Assembly: GCF_001262495.1 (NCBI RefSeq)
Contig: NZ_LGYE01000002.1
Coordinates: 238,368-302,367, forward strand
Direction: 5' to 3'
Length of the DNA: 64,000 nucleotides
Source of the DNA: Microbacterium sp. GCS4
Lineage (GTDB): Bacteria > Actinomycetota > Actinomycetes > Actinomycetales > Microbacteriaceae
Part shown: positions 16,930-25,179 of the stretch, one piece after another
Layout of the letters: each line of letters begins with the position of its first letter
How positions within the stretch are numbered: the stretch's first letter is position 1
Program-made: the position numbers and the translations under genes
The notes under the pieces: generated by a model
The model's input: only the letters and a program-made list of their open reading frames with translations
Databases searched by the model: none
Told to the model about the DNA's origin: nothing

Positions 16930-17784
16930 GTGACCGAAACGCGTGAGTTCACGGATGCCCACGGCATCGCCATCGTCTACGACGTGCACCCCGCGGCCGG
17001 GGACGCGCGAGGCGTCGTCCAACTGCTGCACGGCGTCGGCGAGCACGCCGGCAGGTACGTCGCGCTGATCGCGGCGCTCACGGAGGCCGGGTTCCACGTG
17101 TACGCCGACGACCACCGCGGACACGGACGAACCGGCATCCGTCAGCATGAGGGTCCGGCGAAGCTCGGGCGGCTGGGGGCGGGCGGGATCCGCGCCGCCG
17201 AGGCCGCGATCTGGCAGCTCACCGGGATCATCAAGGACGAGCATCCCGACCTGCCGCTCGTGCTGGTCGGGCACTCCTGGGGATCCTTCCTCGCCCAGAT
17301 GCTCGTGAACGATCACCCCGAGGCGTGGGACGCCGTGATCCTGTCGGGCTCCGCGCTGCGCATGCCGGGTTCCCTCAACGCCGCGCCGCTCAACGCGCGC
17401 TGGGCGGCCCCCGACGCCACCGGACTCGAATGGCTCAGCCGCGACCCGGAGGTGTGGTCGGCGTTCCACGACGACCCGCTCACGACCGAGGAACCGCTCC
17501 TGAAGCTGTTCGGCCCGATCGAGGCCGCCAAGCTCTACGGGCGGCCGCGCAAGGACCTCGGACGCGACATCCCCCTGCTGCTGCTCGTCGGTCGCGACGA
17601 CCCGGTCGGCGGACCCCGCAGCGTGCACAAGCTCGCCGAGGCGTACCGCACGCGCTCGGGCTTCACCGACGTCACGACCCTCGTCTACCCCGACGCCCGC
17701 CACGAGATCTTCGCCGAGCTCAACCAGGCCGAGGTCCGCGCCGACGTGCTGTCCTGGCTGGACGCCCGGATCCCCGCGCGCTGA
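16930..17784 (+). CDS. Alpha/beta hydrolase, monoacylglycerol-lipase-like
   Basis: A 284-residue soluble protein of the Hydrolase_4 (serine aminopeptidase S33/monoacylglycerol lipase) group. Motifs: QLLHGVGEHAGRY with the oxyanion His-Gly, ADDHRGHGRT, nucleophile elbow GHSWGS (Ser about 117), acid in VGRDDPVGG and catalytic His in YPDARHEIF near the C-terminus. It hydrolyses an ester; the natural substrate is unknown. The start is GTG 16930, preceded at 6 nt by TAGGGT, whose TAG is the cutC stop codon, so its promoter overlaps the end of cutC. Confidence 0.87.
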   Translation: MTETREFTDAHGIAIVYDVHPAAGDARGVVQLLHGVGEHAGRYVALIAALTEAGFHVYADDHRGHGRTGIRQHEGPAKLGRLGAGGIRAAEAAIWQLTGIIKDEHPDLPLVLVGHSWGSFLAQMLVNDHPEAWDAVILSGSALRMPGSLNAAPLNARWAAPDATGLEWLSRDPEVWSAFHDDPLTTEEPLLKLFGPIEAAKLYGRPRKDLGRDIPLLLLVGRDDPVGGPRSVHKLAEAYRTRSGFTDVTTLVYPDARHEIFAELNQAEVRADVLSWLDARIPAR

Positions 17785-17804
17785 GCCCGCGGGAGATGTC
17801 CTCC

Positions 17805-17854
17805 CGTGACCTCGCGTGACCCCGCATGACAGCGGGTGAATCCGCGTGACGCCG
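17805..17854. repeat. Five tandem 10-bp repeats (CGTGAC-like), helically phased
   Basis: Units start at 17805, 17815, 17825, 17835 and 17845: CGTGACCTCG, CGTGACCCCG, CATGACAGCG, GGTGAATCCG, CGTGACGCCG. Every unit keeps the core NRTGA. The period is close to one DNA turn, so all cores face the same side of the helix. The array lies between a hydrolase gene and a DUF1684 gene whose probable -10 (TAGATT) is at 17882, placing the repeats roughly 30-80 bp upstream of that box, where an activator would bind. A chance tandem repeat is the alternative. Confidence 0.6.
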
Positions 17855-17932
17855 CGCCCGCCCGGCATCCTCTCCTCGCCATAGATTCACGGCTGGAGGG
17901 TGAGAGCGACCGGGTCGAGAGGGAGGTGCGCG

Positions 17933-18670
17933 GTGGGCTTCGAACAGGAGTGGCGCAGCTGGCATGAGTCGCGCGAACGCTACGCCGGCGCCGAGTACGG
18001 ACCGGCCGCGCTCGAGTCGACGAACTGGCTCATCACGGAACCGGCCGCGGTGGAGGGCGTGCCCGGGCTGTGGGCGCTCACCGGCGACGGCGGGATCCGC
18101 GGGAGCGACCTCGGCACCGCGGGGAACGTCGTCACGCTGCGGGGGCGCGAGACGTTGCGCCTCGGCCGACGCGAGCTGCGGGTGTTCGACCGGCGCGGCG
18201 CCGTCGCACTGCGGGTGTTCAATCCGCGGCGGCCGGAACGTGAGCGCTTCAGTGGGATCGACGCGTACCCGCCACGGGAGGGGTGGCGGGTGCGCGCCGA
18301 CTTCGAGGCGACGCCCGACGAGACGATCACGATCACCGCGCTCGACGGCGCCGTGCACGAGCAGCCGCTGGCCGGACGCCTGCGCTTCGCGCTCGACGGC
18401 ATCCCCCTGACCCTCTCCGCGACCCGCACGCCGCAGGGGGCCCTGACCGCGGTCTTCGCCGACGGCACGAACGGCACCGAGACCTACCGCTTCCGCTTCC
18501 TGCCCGTGGAGGAACCCGCGGACGACGGCACCGCGGTCGTCGACTTCAACCGGGCCTACCTGCCGCCGTGCGCGTTCTCCGACCAGTTCGTGTGTCCGCA
18601 ACCGCCGGCCGAGAACCGGTACTCCCTGCCGATCCGCGCGGGCGAGAGGGTCGTCGTTCTGGGACGCTGA
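17933..18670 (+). CDS. DUF1684 family protein
   Basis: A 245-residue protein of unknown function. The C-terminal signature is clear: VDFNRAYLPPCAFS, then PQPPAENRYSLPIRAGE, matching the conserved N-R-A-Y-x-P-P-C-A and P-x-x-E-N-R pattern of DUF1684. The middle holds beta-rich segments. No signal peptide is seen. The GTG start at 17933 is chosen because GGGAGG lies 6 nt before it; an in-frame GTG at 17900 has its purine-rich sequence too close. The TAGATT at 17882 is a plausible -10. The phased repeats at 17805-17854 may control it. No pathway is indicated by the neighbours. Confidence 0.82.
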   Translation: MGFEQEWRSWHESRERYAGAEYGPAALESTNWLITEPAAVEGVPGLWALTGDGGIRGSDLGTAGNVVTLRGRETLRLGRRELRVFDRRGAVALRVFNPRRPERERFSGIDAYPPREGWRVRADFEATPDETITITALDGAVHEQPLAGRLRFALDGIPLTLSATRTPQGALTAVFADGTNGTETYRFRFLPVEEPADDGTAVVDFNRAYLPPCAFSDQFVCPQPPAENRYSLPIRAGERVVVLGR

Positions 18671-18719
18671 GCCCGGCATCCGCCCCCCGGCCCTGCGGGC
18701 CGCGCCTTAAGCTGGAACC

Positions 18720-19769
18720 GTGCACGGAGAATACAAGGTCCCAGGCGGAAAGCTCGTGGTCGTCGACCTCGAAGTCGAGGACGACCGGATCGCGCGATTC
18801 CGCCTCGCCGGCGACTTCTTCCTGGAACCGGACTCGGCGATCGAGGACATCGACGCCGCCGTGAACGGGCTGCCCGTGGAGTCCGACGCCACGACCATCG
18901 CCGCCGCCGTGCGCGCAGCGCTGCCCGAGGGTGCCCAACTGCTCGGCTTCGCGCCTGAAGCCGTGGGCACCGCGGTGCGACGAGCGCTCGTCACGGCTCC
19001 GGGCTGGGGAGACTTCGACTGGGAGATCGTGCACGAGAAGGCCGTCTCGCCACGCATGAACCTCGCGCTCGACGAGGTGCTCACCGCCCGCGTCGGCGAA
19101 GGGCGACGCCGGCCCACACTGCGGATCTGGGAGTGGGACCAATCGGCCGTCGTGATCGGGTCGTTCCAGTCCTACCGCAACGAGGTCGACCCCGAGGGCG
19201 CCGCCCGGCACGGCTTCGACGTCGTCCGCCGCATCTCCGGCGGCGGGGCGATGCTCATGGCCGCGGGGCAGATCATCACCTACTCGCTGTACGTGCCGGC
19301 ATCGCTCGTGCAGGGCATGACGTTCGCCGACTCCTACGCGTTCCTCGACGACTGGGTGCTGCAGGCGCTGCGCTCGCTGGGGATCGACGCGGTGTACCAG
19401 CCGCTCAACGACATCGCGAGCTCGTCGGGCAAGATCGGCGGCGCGGCGCAGAAGCGCCTCGCGAACGGCGGAGTCCTGCACCACGCCACGCTCTCGTACG
19501 ACATCGACGGGCAGACCATGACCGAGGTGCTGCGCATCGGCCGCGAGAAGCTCAGCGATAAGGGCACGACCTCTGCCGCCAAGCGCGTCGACCCGCTGCG
19601 CAGTCAGACGGGCCTTGCTCGCGCAGAGATCATCGAGCGCTTCAAGGCCACGTTCCGGTCGCTCACGCATGCGGAGGACGGCACGATCACGCCCGACGAG
19701 TACGCCGACGCCGAGGCGCTCGTCGAGTCGAAGTTCGCCACCGACGCGTGGCTGCACCGGGTCCCGTGA
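18720..19769 (+). CDS. lplA: Lipoate-protein ligase A with the accessory domain at the N-terminus
   Basis: A 349-residue protein with the usual two lipoate-ligase modules in reversed order. Residues 1-85 resemble the C-terminal accessory domain of classical LplA (GGKLVVVDLEVEDDRIARFRLAGDFF). Residues 90-340 are the BPL/LplA/LipB catalytic domain with NLALDEVL, RIWEW, the RRISGGGAM lipoate-binding loop (R-R-x-S-G-G-G), and the catalytic SSGKIGGAAQKR containing the essential lysine. It attaches lipoate to dehydrogenase E2 or GcvH proteins using ATP. The start is GTG 18720, 6 nt after TAAGCT, so probably leaderless. It overlaps the methyltransferase start by 4 bp. Confidence 0.9.
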   Translation: MHGEYKVPGGKLVVVDLEVEDDRIARFRLAGDFFLEPDSAIEDIDAAVNGLPVESDATTIAAAVRAALPEGAQLLGFAPEAVGTAVRRALVTAPGWGDFDWEIVHEKAVSPRMNLALDEVLTARVGEGRRRPTLRIWEWDQSAVVIGSFQSYRNEVDPEGAARHGFDVVRRISGGGAMLMAAGQIITYSLYVPASLVQGMTFADSYAFLDDWVLQALRSLGIDAVYQPLNDIASSSGKIGGAAQKRLANGGVLHHATLSYDIDGQTMTEVLRIGREKLSDKGTTSAAKRVDPLRSQTGLARAEIIERFKATFRSLTHAEDGTITPDEYADAEALVESKFATDAWLHRVP

Positions 19770-20719
19770 CCGACGACCCGCTCGGCGCCGTCACGGTCAT
19801 CCAGGGCGACAACCTCGCGGTCGCGGCGACGCTGCCCTCGGCGTCCTTCACGCTCGTCTACCTGGACCCGCCGTTCAACACCGGTCGTGCGCAGGAGCGG
19901 CAGGTGGTGACGGCGCGGCGCGCTTTCACAACTCCGGAGAACCCCGTCGTCGCGGAGGACGCGGCAGCGGGATCACGCGAAGGGGGCGGCCCGGCCGCCG
20001 CGGATCTCCGGAGTCCTGAACGGGAGGAGCCGACCACCGAGGTGCGGCACGGCTTCCACGGGCATCGGTACGAGCGCGTGCGGGGGATGCTGCGTACCTA
20101 CGACGACCGTTTCGACGACTACGGCGACTTCCTCATGCCGCGCCTCGAGGAGGCCTGGCGCCTGCTCGCCGACGACGGCACCCTGTACCTGCACCTCGAC
20201 TACCGCGAGGCGCACTACGCCAAGGTCATGCTGGATGCGGTTTTCGGGCGCGACTGCTTCCTGAACGAGCTCATCTGGGCGTACGACTACGGCGCGAAGT
20301 CGCGGCGGCGCTGGCCGACCAAGCACGACACGATCCTCGTCTACGTGAAGAACCCGCGAGAGTACGTGTTCAATTCCGACGACGTCGACCGCGAGCCGTA
20401 CATGGCCCCGGGGCTCGTCACGGCCGAGAAGGCCGCGCGCGGCAAGCTGCCCACCGACGTCTGGTGGCACACGATCGTCCCGACCACGGGGCGCGAGAAG
20501 ACCGGGTATCCGACGCAGAAGCCCGAGGGCATCCTCCGTCGCATCGTGCGGGCGTCGAGCAGGCCCGGCGACCGTGTGCTCGACCTCTTCGCCGGCAGCG
20601 GCACGACCGGAGCCGTCGCGTCGGCGCTCGGCCGCGACGCCGTTCTGGTGGACGACAACCCCGAGGCGATCCGCGTCATGACGGAGCGGATGCCGCATGC
20701 CGAGGTCATGCAGGGCTGA
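19766..20719 (+). CDS. Solitary DNA methyltransferase (beta-class, DPPF motif)
   Basis: A 317-residue amino-methyltransferase. The catalytic motif IV LDPPFNTG lies at 33-40 and the S-adenosylmethionine motif LDLFAGSG at 272-279, i.e. catalytic-before-SAM order, the beta class (N6-adenine or N4-cytosine). KTGYPTQKPEGIL precedes the SAM motif as in other modification methylases. A charged insertion at about 45-75 (repeated E, R, A, P) is unusual. No restriction endonuclease gene is adjacent, so it is an orphan enzyme that may methylate the chromosome for regulation or replication control. The start is GTG overlapping the lplA stop (GTGA). Confidence 0.85.
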   Translation: MTDDPLGAVTVIQGDNLAVAATLPSASFTLVYLDPPFNTGRAQERQVVTARRAFTTPENPVVAEDAAAGSREGGGPAAADLRSPEREEPTTEVRHGFHGHRYERVRGMLRTYDDRFDDYGDFLMPRLEEAWRLLADDGTLYLHLDYREAHYAKVMLDAVFGRDCFLNELIWAYDYGAKSRRRWPTKHDTILVYVKNPREYVFNSDDVDREPYMAPGLVTAEKAARGKLPTDVWWHTIVPTTGREKTGYPTQKPEGILRRIVRASSRPGDRVLDLFAGSGTTGAVASALGRDAVLVDDNPEAIRVMTERMPHAEVMQG

Positions 20720-20749
20720 GCGCACCGCGCGATCCGGCAGACTGCTGTG

Positions 20750-22219
20750 ATGAGCGAATTCGTCGAGGTCGACACCGCTGCAGGGCGCGTCCGCGGACGC
20801 TGGCGTGAGACGACGGGTGGTGGGGGCGCGCCGAGGTCGGCCGCGTTCCTCGGCATCCTGTTCGCGGAGCCTCCGATCGGGGATCTGCGCTTCGCGGCTC
20901 CCGTGCCGCATGCGGCCTGGGAGGGCGTGCGGGATGCGCTCGAGTTCGGCGCGACCGCGCAGCGCGGCGACCAGGGCGACACGCTGATCCCCGAGCCGAG
21001 CGTCGAGGGCGAGTCCACGCTCAACGTCAACGTGTTCACGCCCGACCCGGAGGCGTCCGGTCTGCCGGTGCTCGTCTGGATCCACGGCGGCGGCTTCACG
21101 ACCGGGTCCCCGGCGAGCCCCTGGTACGACGGGCGCAGCTTCAATCGCGACGGCGTCGTGACCGTGACGCTGTCGTACCGGCTGGGGTTCGAGGGGTTCG
21201 GATGGATCGAGGATGCGCCGTCGAACCGCGGCGTGCGCGACTGGCTGCTCGCGCTCGAATGGGTGCAGCAGAACATCGCGGCCTTCGGGGGAGATCCGGG
21301 TCGCGTCACGATCGCCGGGCAGTCCGCGGGCGGCGGAGCCGTGCTCACGCTGCTCGGGATGGAGAAGGCGCAGCACCTGTTCCATGGCGTCTACGCGCTG
21401 TCGTCGGCGCTCACCGACGTCGCGGCCGCGCGCTCGGAGTCGTTCGGTCGCGCGCTCGCCGCATCCGCCGGGGTCGCCCCGACGGTCGCCGGGCTGTCGA
21501 CGGTCGACGAGCTGCGGGTCCTCGAGCTGCAGAAGCGCGCCACGCAGCTGAATCCACGGATCATCGCGAGCCTGGTCGATCAGGGGCTTCCGCTCGGCCC
21601 CGCCGTCGACGGCGACCTGATCGTCCGGCCGACCCTCGACTCATTGCGTGCCGGCGTCGGCGCCGACAAGCCCGTCGTGCTGGGAGCCACCGACGACGAG
21701 TTCACGATGGTGTTCGGCGGCGCCGCGGCGAAGGCGCTGCGCTGGGTGCCGCGGAACGTCCTGTTGGACCGGCTCGGGCTGCCGCGGAGCGTTCGCGCCG
21801 ACTACCTCGCCGCGAACGCCGACATCGTGCGCCTCGGCAAGTCCCGCCTGGCGGGGCGCGTGCTCAGCGACCGCATGTTCCGCGTCGGAGTGCTGCGGGT
21901 GTCGGACGCCCGCGGCGACGCACCGACCTGGGTGTACCGGTTCTCCTGGCCCTCCGGACGCTTCGGCTTCGCCGAGCACTGCCTCGACGTGCCGTTCTTC
22001 TTCGACTGCCTCGACGGTCCGCGCATCGAGAACCTCGCCGGCCCGAACCCGCCGCAGCGGCTCGCCGACGAGGTGCATTCCGCGGCCGTCTCCTTCATCA
22101 CGCGCGGGGATCCGGGCTGGCCGCAGCACGAGGGGGATGCCGGGGTCGTGCGCGTCTACGACAGCGAGACCCGTGACGTCGCGGACGCCTACGCGACCGT
22201 GCGCCCGCTGCGGGTATGA
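20750..22219 (+). CDS. Type B carboxylesterase
   Basis: A 489-residue carboxylesterase/para-nitrobenzyl-esterase family protein (PF00135). Seen: GRWRETTGG near the N-terminus, FLGILFAEPPIG, LNVNVFTPD, oxyanion hole IHGGGF, the nucleophile elbow GQSAGGG at about 190, and a C-terminal His in FAEHCLDVPFFF. No signal peptide, so it is cytoplasmic. It hydrolyses carboxylic esters; substrate unknown. The start is ATG 20750, 6 nt after CAGACT (leaderless pattern); a GTG one codon earlier is possible. It is an independent unit between the methyltransferase and the toxin-antitoxin pair. Confidence 0.88.
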   Translation: MSEFVEVDTAAGRVRGRWRETTGGGGAPRSAAFLGILFAEPPIGDLRFAAPVPHAAWEGVRDALEFGATAQRGDQGDTLIPEPSVEGESTLNVNVFTPDPEASGLPVLVWIHGGGFTTGSPASPWYDGRSFNRDGVVTVTLSYRLGFEGFGWIEDAPSNRGVRDWLLALEWVQQNIAAFGGDPGRVTIAGQSAGGGAVLTLLGMEKAQHLFHGVYALSSALTDVAAARSESFGRALAASAGVAPTVAGLSTVDELRVLELQKRATQLNPRIIASLVDQGLPLGPAVDGDLIVRPTLDSLRAGVGADKPVVLGATDDEFTMVFGGAAAKALRWVPRNVLLDRLGLPRSVRADYLAANADIVRLGKSRLAGRVLSDRMFRVGVLRVSDARGDAPTWVYRFSWPSGRFGFAEHCLDVPFFFDCLDGPRIENLAGPNPPQRLADEVHSAAVSFITRGDPGWPQHEGDAGVVRVYDSETRDVADAYATVRPLRV

Positions 22220-22224
22220 CCGGT

Positions 22225-22230
22225 TATACT
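22225..22230 (+). promoter_or_regulatory. -10 box TATACT of the antitoxin gene (leaderless)
   Basis: TATACT is one base from the sigma-70-type consensus and lies 6 nt before ATG 22237, so transcription should start at or beside the ATG. There is no Shine-Dalgarno sequence in the gap. This is the clearest leaderless promoter in the window. Confidence 0.65.
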
Positions 22231-22236
22231 CGAGTC

Positions 22237-22482
22237 ATGAAGACAGCGATCTCGGTACCCGATGGCGACTTCGCGCGTTTCGAGCGCGTCGCCCGTCGTC
22301 ATGGAATGAACCGATCCGAGTTCTACCGGCTGGCGGGTGCGAGGCTCGCGGACGAGCTGGAGGGCGCTGCGGATCTCACGCGCATCGCCGACGATGTGCT
22401 CGCGCGAGCAACCCGCATCCCGGACGACGACCTCTTCGTGCGCGCGAACGAGGAGCGTCTGCGCGAAGAGTCCGACTGGTGA
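22237..22482 (+). CDS. Antitoxin of a MazEF-like pair (ribbon-helix-helix)
   Basis: An 81-residue protein. The N-terminus KTAISVPDGDFARFERVARRHGMNRSEFYR is a ribbon-helix-helix/CopG pattern: one beta-strand, then helices with the N-R-S-E-F-Y turn. The acidic, likely unfolded C-terminus (IPDDDLFVRANEERLREESDW) would bind the toxin. It is followed at a 4-bp overlap (GTGA) by a MazF homologue, the normal antitoxin-first order. As usual for such modules, the antitoxin-toxin complex probably represses the TATACT promoter immediately upstream. Confidence 0.87.
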   Translation: MKTAISVPDGDFARFERVARRHGMNRSEFYRLAGARLADELEGAADLTRIADDVLARATRIPDDDLFVRANEERLREESDW

Positions 22483-22823
22483 TCCGCCGCGGGGACGTCG
22501 TCTGGGTGGATTTCGGAGTCCCGCGCGGCTCGGAACCAGCCAAGGTCAGGCCCGCAGTCGTGCTCCAGGACGACTGGCTGCTCGACACGCAGATCAACAC
22601 GGTGCTTGTGGTGCCGCTCACATCGAACACGACTCTCGAAGGCTTCCCGGGGAATGTTCTCATCCCCGCGGCGGCGTCGGGGCTGGACCGTGACTCGGTC
22701 GCTAACGTCAGTCAGCTCAGTGCGGTCAGCCGCGAGTTCCTCGACCCCTGTCCGGTTTCGCGGCTCGCGTCGTACCTGCTGACCCAGATCGGCGCGGGAG
22801 TCCGGCTCGTATCGGGCGTCTGA
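22479..22823 (+). CDS. mazF: MazF/PemK-family toxin (mRNA interferase)
   Basis: A 114-residue protein with the PemK/MazF fold signature: IRRGDVVWVDFGVPRGSEPAKVRPAVVLQ at the N-terminus, LVVPLTSNT in the middle, and SVANVSQLSAVSREF, which matches the conserved S-x-x-x-x-x-Q-x-x-x-x-x-R region. Relatives cut single-stranded RNA at short motifs and stop growth when freed from antitoxin. The GTG start overlaps the antitoxin stop. The C-terminal gene is convergent with the cupin gene, with only 7 bp between them. All expected active-site residues appear present, so the toxin is probably functional. Confidence 0.9.
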   Translation: MIRRGDVVWVDFGVPRGSEPAKVRPAVVLQDDWLLDTQINTVLVVPLTSNTTLEGFPGNVLIPAAASGLDRDSVANVSQLSAVSREFLDPCPVSRLASYLLTQIGAGVRLVSGV

Positions 22824-22830
22824 CGTCGCC

Positions 22831-23178
22831 TCAGGCGATGTAGACCTTGCGGAAGGTCTCGGTGATCGTCCACACCGTGCGCATGCCCTCGGCGAGGCGC
22901 ACGAGCGAGCCGGGTCCCACCTCGATCGACGGGAGCGCCGGGTCGACGAACTCGATGCGTGCTCGCCCCGACAGGACGACGAAGACTTCGTCGGCCTCGG
23001 TGTCGGATGCCGTGCCCGGGGTCATCTCCCAGATCCCGATCTCGATCCCCGACAGCTCGTCGAGCGCGACCGCGCCCGTCGTCGGAGCACCCGACAGCAC
23101 CTCGGATGCGGGCAGCGGCTCGTGCGCGAGGGGCAGCGCCGCGGCATCCACCACGGCGCCCGGCGCGAGTGCGCTCAC
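22831..23178 (-). CDS. Cupin-domain protein (DUF861/Cupin_3)
   Basis: A 115-residue single cupin barrel. GIWEMTPGTASDTEADEVFVVLSGRARIEF covers motif 1 and the turn; VGPGSLVRLAEGMRTVWTITETFRKVY covers motif 2, with the W-T-I-x-E-x-x-R-K-V-Y ending characteristic of the DUF861 cupin_3 group found with amine or allantoin catabolism. It starts at GTG 23178, overlapping the oxidase stop by 4 bp, so it is the last gene of an oxidase-cupin operon. The family often accompanies gamma-glutamylputrescine-type oxidases; its enzymatic role is unknown. Confidence 0.83.
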   Translation of the reverse strand: MSALAPGAVVDAAALPLAHEPLPASEVLSGAPTTGAVALDELSGIEIGIWEMTPGTASDTEADEVFVVLSGRARIEFVDPALPSIEVGPGSLVRLAEGMRTVWTITETFRKVYIA

Positions 23179-24581
23179 GAGTCGAACCCCATGCCGACGG
23201 CATCCAGCGTCTTGAGGAACAGGTTGCGCCTGCCCTCGTTGTGATCAGCCTGGTTCATCGCGGCGCGCACGAGGTTGATGCCGATCGCGGCGGCGGGCTC
23301 GGGTGGGAAGGGGATGGGCTTCTCGCGCACCATCGCGAGCTCGGTGCGCTCGGTCGGCTCGCCCGAGAGCTTGTCGAGCATGACGTCGGCGGCGAAGCGC
23401 GCAGCACCCACACCGAGGCCCGTGAAGCCGGTCGCGTACGCGACCCGACCGCGACGGGCCGTGCCGAAGAACGCGCAGAAGCGGCTCGACGAGTCGATCG
23501 CCCCGGCCCAGCGGTGCGTGAAGCGCAGACCCTCGAGCTGCGGGAACGTCGTGAAGAAGTGCGAGGCGAGTTTGCGGTGGCTCTCCATCCGGTCCTCGTA
23601 CTCCGGGCGCACCTTGCCGCCGAAGTGGTAGACGGCGTCGTAGCCGCCGAACAGGATGCGGTCGTCGGCGGTCAGTCGGTAGTAGTGGAACTGGTTCGCG
23701 CTGTCGGCGAGCCCCTGACGGTTCGACCACCCGATCGATGCGAGCTGCTCGGCCGACAGCGGCTCGGTCATGAGCACGTAGTCGTACACGGGCACGGTCA
23801 TGAGGCGGTTGCGCTTCAGGAGCGAGGGGAAGACGTTCGTGCCGAGCGCCACGGACTCGGCGATGACCTTCGCCCCGTCGCGCGTGACGACCGTCACCGG
23901 ACCGGAGCCGTCTCCGGTGATCTCCCGTACGAGCGAGTTCTCGTGGATCTCGACGCCGAGCTCGACGGCCACGCGGGCCAGTTCGAGCCCGAGCTTGGCG
24001 GGGTGTACCAGGGCGCAGGCGTCGCGCTCCCAGGCCCCGGCGAGGAACGTGGGGGAGTGCACCTCGGCCTGCACGGCCTCCCGATCGAGGAAGCCCTCCT
24101 CCTCGCGCAACCACTCCACCTGGTGCGGTTCGACGGCGACGGCGAGCTGACCGGTGCGCTCGAAGTCGGCGTCCATCTCGTAGCGGCGGACGGTCGCCTC
24201 GATGCCGTCGAGGTTCTCGAGCCCGAGCTCTTCGAGGCGGTCGATCTCCTGCGGCCAGCGGGTGACGCCGTTCTCGTGCCCGTGCGTGAGACTGGCCTCG
24301 CAGAACCCGCCGTTGCGACCGGACGCCGCCCACGCGATGCGAGAGGCCTCGAGCAGCACGACCGAGCGTCCCGGCTCGCGCTCCTTGGCGCGGATCGCGG
24401 TCCAGAGGCCCGTGTAGCCGCCGCCGACGATCACGAGGTCGGCGCTCGTCGTGCCGCGGAGCGGTGGATGCGCGGGCCGCTCGACGTCGTCGAGCCAGAA
24501 CACGCTCAGCGCGGTGTCCTGCAGGGACGCGTCGATGACGGCATCCGTCGGGCGCTGGCGTTCGAAGACGGTGGTTCCCAT
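23175..24581 (-). CDS. FAD-dependent amine oxidase (DAO family, PuuB-like)
   Basis: A 468-residue flavoprotein. The dinucleotide-binding motif VIVGGGYTGLWTAIRAKE is at about 50-67, followed by an acidic strand-end VLLEASRIAWAASGRNGG, a motif shared with gamma-glutamylputrescine oxidase PuuB and relatives. The C-terminal region GRVAYATGFTGLGVGAARFAADVML carries the second FAD contact. It oxidises an amine or amino acid to an aldehyde or imine with release of H2O2. The start ATG 24581 is chosen because GGAG lies 5 nt before it; GTG two codons earlier overlaps the GGAG. With the Lrp regulator and the divergent aldehyde dehydrogenase it forms a polyamine-degradation unit. Confidence 0.88.
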   Translation of the reverse strand: MGTTVFERQRPTDAVIDASLQDTALSVFWLDDVERPAHPPLRGTTSADLVIVGGGYTGLWTAIRAKEREPGRSVVLLEASRIAWAASGRNGGFCEASLTHGHENGVTRWPQEIDRLEELGLENLDGIEATVRRYEMDADFERTGQLAVAVEPHQVEWLREEEGFLDREAVQAEVHSPTFLAGAWERDACALVHPAKLGLELARVAVELGVEIHENSLVREITGDGSGPVTVVTRDGAKVIAESVALGTNVFPSLLKRNRLMTVPVYDYVLMTEPLSAEQLASIGWSNRQGLADSANQFHYYRLTADDRILFGGYDAVYHFGGKVRPEYEDRMESHRKLASHFFTTFPQLEGLRFTHRWAGAIDSSSRFCAFFGTARRGRVAYATGFTGLGVGAARFAADVMLDKLSGEPTERTELAMVREKPIPFPPEPAAAIGINLVRAAMNQADHNEGRRNLFLKTLDAVGMGFDS

Positions 24582-24611
24582 GGTCACTCCGATGCGGATG
24601 GCGGGCGCGCG

Positions 24612-25079
24612 TCAGCGCGTGCCCCAGTTGTAGAGGTCCTTGTAGAGGCCCGCGTACAGCAGGCTCTCGGTGTGCGTCACGCCGGGGATGGTGCGGATGC
24701 GGGTCGCGATGAGGTCGAGCAGGTCTGCGTCGCTCTCGCATACCGCCTCGACGAGGATGTCGTAGGTGCCGAGCGTCACGACGACGTAGGCGAGCTCGGT
24801 GATCTCTGTGAGCTGGATGGCGACCGCTCGCGGATCGCCCGTGACGCGGATGCCGATCATCGACATGCGGTGGAATCCGAGCTGCATGGGGTCGGTGACC
24901 GCGACGATCTGGATGATGCCCGCCTCGGTCATGCGCTGCACGCGCTGGCGGGCCGCGGCCTCGCTGAGCCCGACCTCACGACCGATCTCGGCGTACGGGC
25001 GACGGCCGTCCTCCTGCAGGAGTTCGACGATCCGCTTCGAGATGTCGTCCAGCACGGGCTGCTTCGCGGGCGCGCTCAT
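24612..25079 (-). CDS. Lrp/AsnC-family transcriptional regulator
   Basis: A 155-residue protein: N-terminal helix-turn-helix (LDDISKRIVELLQEDGRRPYAEIGREVGLSEAAARQRVQRM) and C-terminal RAM/AsnC ligand-binding domain (residues about 75-150, with VVVTLGTYDILVEAVCESDADL). The start at 25079 matches the family's N-terminus; the upstream open frame is non-coding. CAATAT lies 6 nt upstream on the minus strand, fitting a leaderless promoter. It lies 30 bp ahead of the oxidase gene in the same direction and diverges from the aldehyde dehydrogenase, so it probably regulates both in response to an amine or amino acid. Confidence 0.9.
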   Translation of the reverse strand: MSAPAKQPVLDDISKRIVELLQEDGRRPYAEIGREVGLSEAAARQRVQRMTEAGIIQIVAVTDPMQLGFHRMSMIGIRVTGDPRAVAIQLTEITELAYVVVTLGTYDILVEAVCESDADLLDLIATRIRTIPGVTHTESLLYAGLYKDLYNWGTR

Positions 25080-25179
25080 ATGTCGATATTGACAGGCGGA
25101 TGTCATTCCTGCAACTGATTCCATCGTCTTTCTCGGCGGACTCTTCTGTATTCGCACAGCGGTCGCTAGCATGGCGAGC

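Noticed and set aside
22959..25118. 719-residue plus-strand frame opposite the cupin, oxidase and Lrp genes
   Set aside because: Antisense to three recognised genes and of shadow-like composition.
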